Position numbers and translations under genes: made by a program. This document shows, in pieces, positions 51,691 to 61,542 of a DNA stretch of 64,000 nucleotides (position 1 is the first letter of the stretch; each line of letters opens with the position of its first letter). Below the pieces are notes generated by a model, which saw only the letters and a program-made list of their open reading frames with translations, did not search any database and was not told the DNA's origin. This stretch comes from SIG622 sp045600125. GTDB taxonomy: Bacteria > Bacillota > Clostridia > Oscillospirales > CAG-382. The DNA is taken from assembly GCA_045600125.1 (NCBI GenBank), contig JAZRXH010000142.1:1-64000 (forward strand), in the 5' to 3' direction.

Positions 51691-51738
51691 AAGAATGTAA
51701 TAAAGAATTTAATAAAGAATGCAATAAAGAATGTAATC
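51691..51738. repeat. Four 12-nt tandem repeats
   Basis: Units begin at 51691, 51703, 51715 and 51727, each close to AAGAATGTAATA. They lie between the phosphatase-like gene and the DUF4430 lipoprotein gene, ending just before its ribosome binding site. Confidence 0.8.
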
Positions 51739-51759
51739 GGGAAAGGAATGGACATAACA

Positions 51760-52251
51760 ATGAATCGGAACAGAAATAATACGGAAAGATCGGCGCTGAA
51801 TTCTTTACGCTTCGCTGCGGTGCTTCTTCTCTGCCTGCTTCTCGTCTGCACGCTCGGCGGCTGCTCGGCAGGGAAGAAGGGAAAGTGCACGGTACGTGTC
51901 GTGGTGGATTGCGGGCTGGCTCTTCTGGATGATGATCTTTCACCCGAAAAAAGAGAGCTTCTCCCGGAGGACGGTATCCTTCTCGACGTACCGATGGAGG
52001 TAAAGGAAGGAGAATCGGCGGAAAAAATCATTCTCCGTGCGCTGAAGGAAAAGAAAATGCAGTTCGAGAACGAAGGCGGCTACTTCTCCGGGATCTCCAA
52101 TCTCTATGAAGGCGACTGCGGCGAGTATTCCGGATGGATGTTCTACGTGGACGCCGAGCTTTCCGACGTGGGAGCCGCAAGCTATGCCGTCGGCGAAAAC
52201 GACGTGATCTCCCTTTTATACGTGACAGATTACAGACCTCTCTTTGAATAA
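51760..52251 (+). CDS. DUF4430-like lipoprotein
   Basis: About 163 residues. A signal sequence ends in the lipobox LGGC, so it should be anchored on the outer face of the membrane. The mature part resembles DUF4430, the transcobalamin-like C-terminal fold: VKEGESAEKIILRALKEK, then the GYFSGISNLYEGDCGEYSGWMFYVDAE block and ENDVISLLYVTDY at the end. ATG 51760 is preferred to ATG 51748 because the AAAGGA abuts the latter. Such domains may bind ligands or glycans; no partner is known here. Confidence 0.8.
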   Translation: MNRNRNNTERSALNSLRFAAVLLLCLLLVCTLGGCSAGKKGKCTVRVVVDCGLALLDDDLSPEKRELLPEDGILLDVPMEVKEGESAEKIILRALKEKKMQFENEGGYFSGISNLYEGDCGEYSGWMFYVDAELSDVGAASYAVGENDVISLLYVTDYRPLFE

Positions 52252-52420
52252 GGTTCCTGCTTCTTTACGGTATTTGTTTACAATATCCCGTGAGGAACGA
52301 CATATATTTATGATAGCATTAACTAAAACGAGAACGGTTTTGATAGTTTTTCCGCATTTTGCCGGCATATGTATTTCCGAAAGGGCTTGCCGGGCTGCGG
52401 CGGGAGTCGGAGGTGAGGTC

Positions 52421-52894
52421 ATGTTCAAGGAAAATTTCATAAGACTCTGCGCCAGAAACGGTGAATCTCCCACTGCTGTCTGCAAAAAAGTGGGACTGTC
52501 CAATGCAGCCTATTCCGGCTGGACGAAGGAAAGCATCCCGAGGATGAAAACCCTGAAAAGAATCGCCGATTATTTCGGCGTTGCGCCGGAGGATCTTCTT
52601 GTCGACGCAAAAGACGGGAAAAGCGACATCTTTGAAAAACTGACCCAAGCGAAGAAGGGACGAAAGAACGGCGAAAATGCCGCCGTCGGCCGTCTTTCGA
52701 CCGCTTGCTTTAGCGGAGAGGTCGATGCCTGCTCGGATTTTACGATGGATTTCGTGGGATATGATGAGAAAGAGTTTTACCTTTACTATTCCTGCGTTCC
52801 GTACTGTGACTTAGAGTATTCCGATGAAGTTACGACGGATACGGAAGGGGAGGAGGATCGGCAAAGCAAAAAAACGAAAAGGAAAAAAGAATAA
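52421..52894 (+). CDS. XRE-family helix-turn-helix protein
   Basis: A 157-residue DNA-binding protein. Residues 1-60 form an XRE/Cro-type HTH (LCARNGESPTAVCKKVGLSN, then RMKTLKRIADYFGVAPEDLL). The C-terminal 100 residues are acidic and low in structure, ending in a Lys-rich tail. GGAGGTGAGG upstream sets ATG 52421; an upstream open frame lacks a ribosome binding site. A transcription regulator by family; target genes not known. A clear terminator follows at 52984-53009. Confidence 0.82.
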   Translation: MFKENFIRLCARNGESPTAVCKKVGLSNAAYSGWTKESIPRMKTLKRIADYFGVAPEDLLVDAKDGKSDIFEKLTQAKKGRKNGENAAVGRLSTACFSGEVDACSDFTMDFVGYDEKEFYLYYSCVPYCDLEYSDEVTTDTEGEEDRQSKKTKRKKE

Positions 52895-52983
52895 CGGTGT
52901 ACCGACGGCTTTCACACGGAAGCCCGGAGACCGAAAGAATTTTACGGGTGCTGCCGCTCTCTGCGGCGGCGCCTTGTTTTTGT

Positions 52984-53009
52984 CCCGAAACGGTTTCGGG
53001 AGTTTTTTT
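52984..53009 (+). terminator. Intrinsic terminator after the XRE gene
   Basis: Arms CCCGAAA (52984-52990) and TTTCGGG (52994-53000) with a short loop, followed by AGTTTTTTT, 90 nt past the stop. Confidence 0.8.
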
Positions 53010-53124
53010 CGAAACAGAACGCAGTAAAACGGCAAAGGACTGTTTTCGTAGATAACTTTCATATATCTTATGCCCGGAAGTTGCGTTTTTTTATGATTTT
53101 CCTCAAAAAATCGGAAAATAACTA

Positions 53125-53153
53125 TTGATTTTTTTTCGTGTATGGTGTATAAT
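53125..53153 (+). promoter_or_regulatory. Sigma-A promoter of the giant secreted protein gene
   Basis: -35 TTGATT (53125-53130), 17-nt spacer, -10 TATAAT (53148-53153). The predicted start is about 25 nt ahead of the GTG start codon, giving a very short leader. Confidence 0.85.
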
Positions 53154-53184
53154 GAATCGAATAATTTTAAGGAGGTATACCCCT

Positions 53185-56100
53185 GTGAAAAAAACACTAT
53201 CGGCAGTATTATCAATCCTGATGATCCTGTCAGCATTCAGCTTCACGGCGCTTGCCGCAGGCTCGGTGCAGTCCATCTCCATCGCCCCTTCCGAACTGAA
53301 GGGTACCTGCTCCACCAATAAGCACGGCGGAGCCAAGACAACCGCAACCGTATATGAAGGTGCTCAGGTCATGCTCGTTGAGCCGAGCTGTGACACCGAA
53401 GCTCCCCAATACGCATCCGAGTGTGCGATCCAGCTTGATAACAGCTACGGTTCCAAGAACATCCTCACCAACGTCTACAAGTATGCAAGAATGAACTATC
53501 ATTTTGACGCTGTAGACGGCGATGCCAACGTCAGCAACTACATCCCGGTCATGAACTTCCGTACCGAGGGCGCAGGCTTCAAGAATGTTACCGGCTCCGG
53601 TGCCCTTGATCCCTCTGCGGGCTGGCACTACATCGACTTCGACATGAGCGGCGTTGTTCCCGCTGATGACAAGTTCACGCAGGTTCGCCCGATCCTCTTC
53701 GGTAATAAGTACGTCGGAACGACGGTCGGCGCTTCCGCAGGAACCGTTCAGGTTCCCGAAGGCACAAAGCTCTATATCGCTTCTCTTGTATTTTACAGCG
53801 AAATGCCCGGCGTGCCCCAGCTCACCGGTATCACCGTAGAGCCCAAGACCACCAGCGCATACAAGGGCTATGAGACAGCCGTTATCTCCGCTTCCACCGA
53901 AGGTCAGTGGGATCCCGCTGTCAGCCTGAACACTGTTCTCACCGGCAACACCAGTGCAGCAACAAAGCTCACCGGCGAAGGCAGAGTTTATATTGCTCCC
54001 GATGAGACCGCCTCCACCCTTACCGTCCGCATCAGCGATGCGAACAACCCTGCTCTCTACGATGAATGCGTCATCACCGTCAAGGAACCCAAGGCTCCCT
54101 CCGCTGACGACTTTGATGAAGACAACATCGTTATGACCTTCGGCGTTACTTCCGATACACACGTTTCCGGTTCATGGAACCAGGCACGTTCGGTCGGAAA
54201 ACTCGCTCACATGTTCGACGCCTTCAAGCAGGCGGCAGCCGATGAGGGTCTTCCCCTTACCGCAGTCGTTGTCAACGGCGACCTTATCGACGGCGTTGCC
54301 AACGGCGGCTCCAACGTGCAGGCTACCTCCTCCTACGGCGTAAAGGCAGCTCAGAACTACCGTGAGGTTTCCTTCATCCGTTCGGTACTCGAAGGTAAGG
54401 ATACCAACCACGCTTCTACCTCCGATAAGATCAATTCCGGTGCGCCTACCGCTTCGATTTCCGATTTCGGTACCGGCATCCTTGATACCGACACGCAGTT
54501 CTTCTATGCTCTCGGTAACCACGATGAAGGCGGACAGGGCATTGGTCCCTTCAATAAGGAAATGTCCAAGGGCGTAAGAGGTTCGACCGGTTACGTGAAC
54601 ACCGTTTACTCCGCTGAGTATTACGCAGCTATCTTCTGCGGCTGGGAATACAACTATCAGTCCGCAACGGCGCAGGGCAATGACGACGGTTACGACGATG
54701 AATACCTTGACTACATCAGCAGAGTACAGGGTATGTTCGTTGAGACCGATGCTGCAAAGCTCGCCGAGATGAAGAGCAGCTTCAACGCAAAATATACCTA
54801 TACGACTGCGGATGACGCTCTTTACAGATTCGAAAAGTACTACGGCCGTGATACCGAGTACACCGACGCTGAATACGGTCTCTTCTACGGCAACCGTCAT
54901 ATGGCTATCGGCGACGATCCCGCAACAAGAATCCACTTCGTTGCCATCGAGGTTTCTCAGAGCGCCAACTCGCAGGCATTCCTCGACAAGTGGGCTTCCG
55001 TATCCGTTTCCGAGAACCCCAACAAGCCGATCTTCGTATTCACCCATTACAAGATGGCGAATACCATTTATGACAGCTTCGACGGCTCCAAGGGTCTGAG
55101 CCCTGTTCTTAACAAGTATCCTCAGATCATCATCTGGGGCGGTCATACCCATACTCCTCTTTCCAATGAAAATGCAATTATGCAGGACACCTACACATCC
55201 ATTGAGTCCTCTGTTCTTGCATACCTCTCCATGGGTTCTCTTCTCAGAAGCGACATCGGCTCCTTTGTGAAGAACAACTATCCGGCTGACAACCCCAACA
55301 GAGTTGTTCCGGATAACGAATTCACCCATGAGAACCACAGCCAGGGTCAGTGCTGCTGGGTACAGGTCGATAAGGACGGCAACGTCCGCATCAAGCGTAT
55401 GGACGTATACCGTTCCTATGCATCCGGCACAGACCTCGCAGGCATCAACTTCAATAACAACGACAAGGCAGTATTCGTAAAGCAGCCCTGGTACGTCTGC
55501 GGTATCGACGCAGAAGGCAGCCACCTCCTCGCTTACACCTCCGCAAGAGGAAATGATGCCAACAACCCCGCTCCTTACTTTGAAGACGACGCAAAGGCTT
55601 TCTGCACTCCCGTTATCGGCGGCGTTACCAAGATCACCTTCGACGCAGCCAAGGATGACGATATGGTCAAGTATTACTTCGCAGAAGTATACGACGGCAC
55701 CACTCTCGTTGACAGAAAGGCGCTCACCTCCTTCTTCAACGAAGTCATCGACCAGGAGGATATGCTCAAGAAGTTCCCGACCTACAAGGTACAGTTCACG
55801 GGACTTGACGATTCGAAGGATTACACAATCCAGATCGTTGCATACGACTGCTGGAACAGAGCCAGCGAAGCCAAGATCTGCGAGATCGACGAGAGCGCCA
55901 TCATGATCTACACCATCGACGGCAAGCTCACCGCCTTCGTAGATACCACCGGCAAGACCACCAAGTATACCATGGGCGGCAAGGCATACAACGTATACGA
56001 CAATATACCCGACGCTATCACCGGCGGTGCAGACGTTATCTACTTCATCAAGGGCGAACACAACCTCACTGACCTTGTTAAGACCAATATGATCAAGAAC

Positions 56101-59100
56101 CTGACCATCATCGGCGTTGACAAGGCGAACAACGTATTCACCCAGGCAGATACCACCGCAGAACTCAGGTATGACCTCACTCTTGAAAACGTTACCGTCA
56201 ACCGTACCGGTACAAATACCGATAATGCAATCAGACTGAACGGTCACAACCTCGTATTCAACGATGTTGATACCACCGGCAATCCTCTGTCCCTCTTCAC
56301 CAGCACCGGTTATACCACCTATGCAAAGGCAGGCTCCCTCACCGTCAACGGCGGTAACCCCCAGTTTGCCAATGCCATCTTCGGCACCGGCTTCAACTCC
56401 GGTGAAAACGCCATCCACGTTGAGGGCGACGTAAACTTCAACCTTGGCGCCGGCACCTACGCTACGATCAGCAACGGTAAGAACAGCGGTACCGCAGCGA
56501 CCGCGAACCGCATCAACGGTTCCGTCAACATCAACATCACCGGCGGTACTTACACCGGCAAGATCACTTCCTCCACCATGCAGGGCTCTCTTGCTTCCAT
56601 CCGTGACAACTTTATTGTCAATGTAACGGGCGGTAACTTCACCTCCGCAGCGTCCATCGTCGGCGGTCTGAATGACGAGAAGAAGTCCATCGAGAAGAAC
56701 TCCGTTATCATGCTCACCGGCGGTACCTTTGAAGGTACGACCGTAGGTGCAGGCGCAACTGCCGACACCAACGTAGCCGGTACGGATCTTTACATCATCA
56801 GCGACAGCATCTTTGAAAATATCAACTTCAAGCCCAGTGCCAACACCGTTCTCGTAACGGTTCCCGATGACCTTGACGCCATCGGAGACGCAGCAGCTGA
56901 CGGCAACGGCTTCATCACCGGCTTTGCCATCAAGCAGCACGAGAACCGTGAATCTCTTGTCAACGGCACTCCCGCAACCTCCGTTACCTTCGAGAAGGGT
57001 AAGACCTATGCGATCAGCTACGCTGCAAAGAACCTCGTTACCTTCAACGCAAACGGCGGTACCGGCACACTTCCCACTGACATCACCGGTGCAGAGGGCA
57101 CGACCGTAAGCGTTCCCGCAACGGCTGAGCTCACCAAGGAGCATTACTCCTTCGGCGGCTGGGCACTTACCGCAGACGGAACCGAGGCTGTTACCTCTGT
57201 TAAGATCCCCGCAACCATCACCGTTCTCTATGCTATCTGGGTAGCCGATCCCATGTACACCGCTACCTTCGATGCAAACGGCGGTATCGGTACCGTTCCT
57301 GAAGCCATCACAGACTTCGCAGGCGTTACCATCGCACTTCCCAGCTCCACTCTTATCAACAAGGGCTATGACTTCGTAGGCTGGTCCGATAAGCAGGATG
57401 CTACCGAAGCTCTCTATCCCTTCGTAATGCCGGAAGGCGGCGTTACCCTCTATGCCGTGTGGACCGTTCACAAGGAAAAGGCCGTTTACCTCAACGGCGC
57501 TTCCACTTCCCTGACCAAGGACGGTAGTCTTGAGAATCCTTACACCACCATCATTGAAGCTATGAATGCTCTCGGAGCATCCGGCGGATACGTAGTCATT
57601 TGCGGACCTACGTCCCTTACTCCTACCTCCGGCGCTCAGTCCGGCGGCGTAGCAGGTGCTTCCAACGTTATCACCACTACCGATCCCAATACCGGTATCG
57701 ATTACGCAGAGACTGCCGGCGCATACGCCCAGATGGAACGCGGCATCGTCATCAAGACTCACCTCGAGCTTGAAAACCTCACTCTCCATTACACCGGTAA
57801 TAAGTATGCTTACTTCAATGCAAACGGTAACGTATTTACCGTTGGTAAGAACGTAAAGTTCACCGAAGAATCCAACCAGAAGATCCTCTTCAGAGGCGGC
57901 GGCGACGGCTGGAGCGGTCCGAGCACCTACACCATTCTCAAGGGCGAGAACATCTACGGCCAGATCAATGCCGGTTCTCAGGGAGCCGGTAATGTGGCAG
58001 GTGATGTGACCCTCGTCTTTGAAGGCGGCAGCTACACCGGTGATATCAACCTCGGCTCCGACGGTACTCCCAACGCTGACAACTACATCGGCGGCAACAT
58101 CAACTGTATCGTCAACGATTACGGCACCGGCAAGACCTTCAAGACAAAGTGCAACATCCCCACCGTTAAGGGCGCTGTTAACTTCGTCTTCAACAACGAC
58201 ACCTATTCCGCAATCGAAACCAAGACTCTCAACCTCGGCTCCGCAGCCATCGGCAAGGGCATCTACATTGTAGACAGCTCCGCAAAGGGTACCGTTACTC
58301 CCACCGCTACGGTCGGTCAGTTCACCATCGAGACCGAAGAAGCGCAGGTATATGTAAACGGCGTTCTGGCTGCTCCCACCTCCGGCAACGTATATACTCT
58401 CTCCGGTGCAGATGACAACATCTACACCATCACCTACAAGACCCCCGGCAAGGCAACCGTTTCCTTCGACCTCAACGGCGGCGAGGGCACTGTTCCCGCA
58501 TCCGTAAGCGGTTCTGAGGGCGACACCGTTGCTCTTCCTGACGGCGAATTCACCAAGACCGGTTATACCTTCATCGGTTGGGCAGAGACTTCCGACGCTA
58601 CCGAGGCTCTCGAGTCCTACACCATTCCCGCTGAAGACGTGACCCTCTACGCCGTATACAAGGCAGACACCCATAAGGTCATTCTCGACGCAGGCATCGG
58701 CAGCGTTCTTGAAGAGATGGCAGAAATCGAAGGAGCATACGGCGAGACCGTAGAGCTTCCCACCGATTACACATTCTATGGCACCGGTCTTGAGTACATC
58801 GGCTGGTCCCTCACCGGAAAGGCTGACGAGCTCGTTACCAGCGTGACCATCGGCGATGCTGACGTTACTGTATACGCCGTATACGAGAACATCGGAACCG
58901 GCATCGTAACACCCGGCGTGACCGACGCTGAGCTTCCCGAAGGCACCTACCTCGTAGTTTCCGACTCCGAAGAGACCAACGCAGGCGCAGAAGACGCTAA
59001 GAGCGAACTCGAAGATCTCGGCGCCGTTGAAAGCGTTGCCAAGGTAGACATCAAGCTCATCAGCGCAGCAAACGGTGCTCCCGTTCAGCCCGAAAGCGCT

Positions 59101-60171
59101 ATTCCCGTAACGGTTGAGTGCGCTTCCGATCTTACCGGCAAGATCGTTAAGGTATTCCATTACAACAGCGACGATACCTGCACCGAGCTTCCCATCACCG
59201 GCATCGACGGTAAGAACGCATCCTTCTCCATCAGCGAATTCAGCACATTCGAAATCGTAGCTCTCACCGCTCCCGCAACCTACATCACCGTAGGTCAGTT
59301 CAATGCTCCCGCCTCCACCTACACCGTTACCCTTTACTTCAACGGTCCGAAGGCGAATGCAGGTACCTTCGGCTTCGCATACGACGATTCCGTATATACC
59401 TTCATGGGCTTTGAAGCGTCCGAAAACGTGATCGAACTCGAAGCAGAAGACAGCGAGAGTATTGTATCCGGAACATGGGCAGCGAACGTAGAAAACGGCG
59501 CATTCATCGGCGGCGAAGATGAAAATGTTGAGATCGGTAAGTTCACATTCACCTGTGACGCTGCTGATTACGATATGGAAAAGGCTGCTGCGCGCTTCGT
59601 AAACAAGGCAGAGCCTGTATACGCTCCTCACGATCCCACATCCCTTACTGTTGAGTATATGCCCATCGTTTGCGCAGACACCTACGACGAAGAGCCCATT
59701 ACCGTAATTTACACGGTAAGCGGCAACATCGTGACTGTCAGAGCAGACGGCGACACTCCTTGCTGCTTCGCAAAGATCAAGATTACCAAGGGTGACGTTT
59801 CCATCGCAACCATCGACGTGGAAAACGAAGAAACCGCTACCGGTATCGTTCCGTTCTCCTTCACCCTCGGCGAAGGCACCTTCACTCTTACCGTTGTAAA
59901 GAACGGTTACCTTGAATACTCCACAGAGATCACTGTTGATGACGACCTCGAAATCGATGACATTGAACTGATTGCCGGCGATATTCGCTCGAATACTGCT
60001 GACGAACAGGGCGACGGCATCATCGACCTTGCAGACTTCATCCGTGTGACCAGAGGCTTCGACACCGAAAACGCTTCCGAGCTCGTAGAGCACGTTGATA
60101 TCAACGAGGACGGCGTGATCACCGTTGCAGACCTCGCCTTTGTAAAGTCCAACTACGGTCTTACAAAGTAA
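53185..60171 (+). CDS. Secreted 2328-residue metallophosphoesterase with InlB repeats, cohesin-like domain and dockerin
   Basis: The GTG start at 53185 follows AAGGAGG by 9 nt. A Sec signal peptide (KKTLSAVLSILMILSAFSFTALAAG, first 26 residues in two parts) is followed by a beta-rich region, then a calcineurin-type metallophosphoesterase (about 310-660): SDTHVSG, VVNGDLIDG, GNHDEGG, THYKM and GGHTHTP supply the metal ligands. Next comes a beta-helix-like region with two long repeats (about 980-1260 and 1435-1740), InlB/Listeria-Bacteroides repeats at about 1285, 1360, 1758 and 1831, a cohesin-like region (about 2032-2170), a CarboxypepD_reg-like domain and a C-terminal dockerin (about 2264-2328) with two Ca2+ loops (EQGDGIIDLADF, DINEDGVITVADL). 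It is exported and probably docks onto a cell-surface or cellulosome-like scaffold. Codon choice is biased, suggesting high expression. Confidence 0.9.
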   Translation: MKKTLSAVLSILMILSAFSFTALAAGSVQSISIAPSELKGTCSTNKHGGAKTTATVYEGAQVMLVEPSCDTEAPQYASECAIQLDNSYGSKNILTNVYKYARMNYHFDAVDGDANVSNYIPVMNFRTEGAGFKNVTGSGALDPSAGWHYIDFDMSGVVPADDKFTQVRPILFGNKYVGTTVGASAGTVQVPEGTKLYIASLVFYSEMPGVPQLTGITVEPKTTSAYKGYETAVISASTEGQWDPAVSLNTVLTGNTSAATKLTGEGRVYIAPDETASTLTVRISDANNPALYDECVITVKEPKAPSADDFDEDNIVMTFGVTSDTHVSGSWNQARSVGKLAHMFDAFKQAAADEGLPLTAVVVNGDLIDGVANGGSNVQATSSYGVKAAQNYREVSFIRSVLEGKDTNHASTSDKINSGAPTASISDFGTGILDTDTQFFYALGNHDEGGQGIGPFNKEMSKGVRGSTGYVNTVYSAEYYAAIFCGWEYNYQSATAQGNDDGYDDEYLDYISRVQGMFVETDAAKLAEMKSSFNAKYTYTTADDALYRFEKYYGRDTEYTDAEYGLFYGNRHMAIGDDPATRIHFVAIEVSQSANSQAFLDKWASVSVSENPNKPIFVFTHYKMANTIYDSFDGSKGLSPVLNKYPQIIIWGGHTHTPLSNENAIMQDTYTSIESSVLAYLSMGSLLRSDIGSFVKNNYPADNPNRVVPDNEFTHENHSQGQCCWVQVDKDGNVRIKRMDVYRSYASGTDLAGINFNNNDKAVFVKQPWYVCGIDAEGSHLLAYTSARGNDANNPAPYFEDDAKAFCTPVIGGVTKITFDAAKDDDMVKYYFAEVYDGTTLVDRKALTSFFNEVIDQEDMLKKFPTYKVQFTGLDDSKDYTIQIVAYDCWNRASEAKICEIDESAIMIYTIDGKLTAFVDTTGKTTKYTMGGKAYNVYDNIPDAITGGADVIYFIKGEHNLTDLVKTNMIKNLTIIGVDKANNVFTQADTTAELRYDLTLENVTVNRTGTNTDNAIRLNGHNLVFNDVDTTGNPLSLFTSTGYTTYAKAGSLTVNGGNPQFANAIFGTGFNSGENAIHVEGDVNFNLGAGTYATISNGKNSGTAATANRINGSVNINITGGTYTGKITSSTMQGSLASIRDNFIVNVTGGNFTSAASIVGGLNDEKKSIEKNSVIMLTGGTFEGTTVGAGATADTNVAGTDLYIISDSIFENINFKPSANTVLVTVPDDLDAIGDAAADGNGFITGFAIKQHENRESLVNGTPATSVTFEKGKTYAISYAAKNLVTFNANGGTGTLPTDITGAEGTTVSVPATAELTKEHYSFGGWALTADGTEAVTSVKIPATITVLYAIWVADPMYTATFDANGGIGTVPEAITDFAGVTIALPSSTLINKGYDFVGWSDKQDATEALYPFVMPEGGVTLYAVWTVHKEKAVYLNGASTSLTKDGSLENPYTTIIEAMNALGASGGYVVICGPTSLTPTSGAQSGGVAGASNVITTTDPNTGIDYAETAGAYAQMERGIVIKTHLELENLTLHYTGNKYAYFNANGNVFTVGKNVKFTEESNQKILFRGGGDGWSGPSTYTILKGENIYGQINAGSQGAGNVAGDVTLVFEGGSYTGDINLGSDGTPNADNYIGGNINCIVNDYGTGKTFKTKCNIPTVKGAVNFVFNNDTYSAIETKTLNLGSAAIGKGIYIVDSSAKGTVTPTATVGQFTIETEEAQVYVNGVLAAPTSGNVYTLSGADDNIYTITYKTPGKATVSFDLNGGEGTVPASVSGSEGDTVALPDGEFTKTGYTFIGWAETSDATEALESYTIPAEDVTLYAVYKADTHKVILDAGIGSVLEEMAEIEGAYGETVELPTDYTFYGTGLEYIGWSLTGKADELVTSVTIGDADVTVYAVYENIGTGIVTPGVTDAELPEGTYLVVSDSEETNAGAEDAKSELEDLGAVESVAKVDIKLISAANGAPVQPESAIPVTVECASDLTGKIVKVFHYNSDDTCTELPITGIDGKNASFSISEFSTFEIVALTAPATYITVGQFNAPASTYTVTLYFNGPKANAGTFGFAYDDSVYTFMGFEASENVIELEAEDSESIVSGTWAANVENGAFIGGEDENVEIGKFTFTCDAADYDMEKAAARFVNKAEPVYAPHDPTSLTVEYMPIVCADTYDEEPITVIYTVSGNIVTVRADGDTPCCFAKIKITKGDVSIATIDVENEETATGIVPFSFTLGEGTFTLTVVKNGYLEYSTEITVDDDLEIDDIELIAGDIRSNTADEQGDGIIDLADFIRVTRGFDTENASELVEHVDINEDGVITVADLAFVKSNYGLTK

Positions 60172-60207
60172 CAGACTTAAAGATCAGACTCTTTGAGTAA
60201 ACAAAAG

Positions 60208-60237
60208 GCAGGGGCTCTTCTGAGCCTCTGCTTTTTT
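60208..60237 (+). terminator. Intrinsic terminator of the giant gene
   Basis: A 10-bp stem with one G-U pair (60208-60217 with 60222-60231), TTCT loop, then TTTTTT, 37 nt past the stop. Confidence 0.9.
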
Positions 60238-60280
60238 GCTTTGCCAAGCGGCAGGATGCGGACGAATGTCCGTCAAAAGA

Positions 60281-60320
60281 AAACGCCCCGAGCGGAGACG
60301 GTTTCCGTTCGGGGCGCTTT
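60281..60320 (-). terminator. Second hairpin terminator, best read on the minus strand
   Basis: Long GC-rich arms centred on CGCCCCGAGCGGA and TCCGTTCGGGGCG; on the minus strand it is followed by TTTTCTTTT. It would stop transcripts from the EamA gene, whose stop is about 205 nt upstream on that strand. Confidence 0.7.
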
Positions 60321-60525
60321 GCTGTTTGTTATTGAATACGGATCGGGACGGTCAAAACCGAGCATATGTGCGGCGTGTCTTCATAGATTTGCGTCAGTAC
60401 GCTCGTGAGCAAAGTACAGAGCAGGGAAGACATCGGAAATTTCTTCTGAAAAAAGAGACGGCCTTGTATAGATTTCTTTCTTGTAACTCTGTATTATCTT
60501 GCTTTGCCGTGCTTTTGGGCTTTCA

Positions 60526-61434
60526 TTATGCCCCTGCTTTTTCTTCCGCTTCCTTTTCTTTTTCGGCTCTGCTTTTTACGTTCAGAAGCACCATTGCCGC
60601 AAGGACGAGAACGATGCCTGCGTAGTTATACCACGCAAGCTGCTGATCGAAGGCGATAAATCCAACGACGGTCGCCACTACAATCTCCAGCGTCGCAACG
60701 ATGGAGGCGAGGGAGGGATCGGTCTTCGAAAGTCCGAGGCTGTACAAAGAGAAGGCAGCGGAGGAACAAAGGATCGCCAGAAGAATGGCGTATATCCATG
60801 AATGGGTGACGCTGAGAGCCGTAAAGGTGGAAACGGGATCGACGACAAAATACGAGGTCAATGCCGCAAAACAGAAGAAGTACATCACCACCGTCATGGG
60901 GGAGTATTTTTTCAGCGGATTGCGCATAAAGATCGAATACAGACCGTAGGTAAATCCGGAGGCAAGACCGCAAAGGATACCGATGTTGTCCGCCGGATTC
61001 TTCTCGCTGGTCAGTGAAACGAGGATACAGCCTGCAAAGGTGATGATGAGAGCCGCTACCTTTTTCCTCGTGATTTTTTCCTTGAAGAATATCGCTGAGA
61101 ATATCATAACGAATATGGGAGCCGTATACATCAGGACAGCCGCCACCGACATGCCGGAGCGCTCAATGGAGGTAAAATAGCACATATTGTTGAGCGTCAG
61201 CGAAATAAAGCCGGTAAGGGCGATGATGAGCAGGCTCTTAAGGTCGACTTTGAAAGCGTTCTTTCTGTCGCGGATAAAGTTCATGACGATGAGGGCAAGG
61301 GCGGCGAGGGTCGAACGGGCGGATACGTTCTGAAAGGTCTCCATGCCGTTTTCTTTCATGAGGGTTGTGAAAAGACCGATCATGCCCCATAGGATTGTCG
61401 CAAGGACGATCGGTATTACAGCGGATTTTTTCAT
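60526..61434 (-). CDS. EamA/DMT family transporter
   Basis: A 302-residue membrane protein with ten predicted helices in two EamA halves (about 5-140 and 150-290), typical for DMT exporters of amino acids or other metabolites. Recognisable parts are ATILWGMIGLFTTLM at the first helix, SIERSGMSVAAVLMYTAPIFVMIF (EamA half one) and SLASIVATLEIVVATVVGFIAF (half two). Substrate unknown. It lies 108 nt downstream of prs on the same strand, with a terminator between. Confidence 0.9.
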   Translation of the reverse strand: MKKSAVIPIVLATILWGMIGLFTTLMKENGMETFQNVSARSTLAALALIVMNFIRDRKNAFKVDLKSLLIIALTGFISLTLNNMCYFTSIERSGMSVAAVLMYTAPIFVMIFSAIFFKEKITRKKVAALIITFAGCILVSLTSEKNPADNIGILCGLASGFTYGLYSIFMRNPLKKYSPMTVVMYFFCFAALTSYFVVDPVSTFTALSVTHSWIYAILLAILCSSAAFSLYSLGLSKTDPSLASIVATLEIVVATVVGFIAFDQQLAWYNYAGIVLVLAAMVLLNVKSRAEKEKEAEEKAGA

Positions 61435-61469
61435 AATTTTACTCCAGTACAGGATTTCTTACATTCTAA

Positions 61470-61506
61470 AACTGCGGGGCAAAGTGTTCCTTTGTGCCCC
61501 GCAGTT
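61470..61506 (-). terminator. Intrinsic terminator after prs
   Basis: A very strong stem of AACTGCGGGGC plus AAAG with its complement (61470-61506), followed on the minus strand by TTTTAG, about 37 nt past the prs stop. Confidence 0.85.
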
Positions 61507-61542
61507 CGGATTAAGATAAGACTTGGATTTTAATATGCCGGA

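Larger units (their letters stand above)
60172..60525. other. Intergenic region after the giant gene
   Basis: A 354-bp gap with two hairpin terminators (60208-60237 and 60281-60320). The remaining 200 bp up to the EamA gene show no gene or recognisable RNA. Confidence 0.5.

Noticed and set aside
54172..60093. A 1973-residue open frame antisense to the giant secreted protein gene
   Set aside because: It is a mirror of biased codon use in the real gene. It has no ribosome binding site, no plausible domains, and a Gly/Val/Asp-rich composition typical of reverse-frame translation.
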